Origin: Semisulcospira habei
Lineage: Eukaryota > Mollusca > Gastropoda > Semisulcospiridae
Length of the DNA stretch: 64,000 bases
Assembly (NCBI GenBank): GCA_036245525.1
Contig: BTPG01000004.1
Span: 20,601,146 to 20,665,145, forward strand
Reading direction: 5' to 3'
Part shown: positions 63,801 through 64,000 of the stretch, in pieces
How the letters are laid out: each line of letters opens with the position of its first letter
How positions within the stretch are numbered: the stretch's first letter is position 1
Translations under genes and position numbers: made by a program
Notes under the pieces: generated by a model
Databases searched by the model: none
Seen by the model: the letters and a program-made list of their open reading frames with translations, nothing else
What the model was told of the DNA's origin: nothing

Positions 63801-64000
63801 AAGTCATACACAATGACGACATCATCGGTTTCGATGGTCTACCCATTGCCATATGCAAGCTACATTATAGTACTTACAGATAAGCATATAGACCAATGGC
63901 TTTAGTTCAAGGGTGGTGCCAGAATAGCTTGGCGCCTAGAGGCGCCAAGCTATTCTGGCACTACCTTGAACTATTTTAGTCACACTTATTTCACACACTG

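Larger units (their letters stand above)
61556..63846 (+). mobile_element. LINE (non-LTR retrotransposon), 5'-truncated, 13-bp target-site duplication
   Basis: tgccatatgcaag lies at 61543-61555 and 63847-63859. The relative at 7813-8036 has the site once. 2291 bp, no endonuclease domain, no poly-A; the 3' end is catcatcggtttcgatggtc. Confidence 0.92.
61494..64000. mobile_element. hpA-type MITE interrupted by a LINE (runs off window)
   Basis: ttaacccatatcatactgag (TTAA at 61494) to 61555, then the LINE, then tgccatatgcaagctacatt and hairpin 63904-63977 (arms gccagaatagcttggcgcc / ggcgccaagctattctggc). Homologous throughout to 7813-8036. Confidence 0.9.

Overview
This window is eukaryotic nuclear DNA. 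It shows spliced exons with GT-AG introns, long GA/CT and CA/TG microsatellites, tRNA-derived SINEs, LINE reverse transcriptases, a DIRS-type element and an assembly gap (13649-14000). A marine mollusc, probably a gastropod, is my best guess from the repeat content and the invertebrate-type peptide receptor. That is inference: no single marker fixes the species.

Two host genes can be read, both on the minus strand. (1) Positions 1-9706 hold the first three coding exons of L-2-hydroxyglutarate dehydrogenase (L2HGDH): exon 1 at 9585-9706, exon 2 at 8575-8702, and exon 3 at 1-114, cut by the window edge. Exon phases match exactly. Intron 2 is enlarged by a 6.85-kb DIRS-like retrotransposon (324-7173). 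(2) Positions 26135-32940 hold six exons of a rhodopsin-class (class A) peptide G-protein-coupled receptor. TM1-TM7 can be read with consistent phases, but there is an in-frame TAG in the exon that encodes ECL2/TM5. The intron between its TM1-2 exon and a 54-bp exon holds a 2-kb satellite of 114-bp units.

Nearly everything else is mobile or repetitive. At least four hairpin MITE families (called hpA, hpB, hpC and hpI here) end in TTAA and have ends of the type TTAAC(C/T)C. They are scattered through the whole window, with about 25 copies of hpA and about 30 of hpB. One hpA copy sits inside a SINE at a site where other SINE copies are uninterrupted, which supports TTAA target duplication. Neighbouring hairpins repeatedly abut by sharing one TTAA. 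Other hairpin families (hpD-hpH) lack clear TTAA ends. A second retroposon family (SINE-J) has four copies with 12-15-bp target duplications.

Three LINE insertions have clean target-site duplications: 11752-13458 (minus), 18899-19665 (plus) and 61556-63846 (plus). The last lies inside an hpA-type MITE whose unoccupied relative is at 7813-8036. The hpB hairpin has also been amplified into the satellite at 30667-32690, and part of hpC into a 47-bp minisatellite at 29080-29364.

Layout: 1-9.7 kb L2HGDH with the DIRS element; 9.7-26 kb intergenic DNA with MITEs, LINEs and SINEs; 26.1-32.9 kb the receptor gene; 33-61 kb intergenic MITE, SINE and microsatellite territory with a 0.53-kb inverted duplication (37.8-38.3 and 44.7-45.2 kb); 61.5-64 kb a LINE nested in a MITE. 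The repeats have no evident joint function with the two genes, apart from where they lie relative to introns and splice sites.
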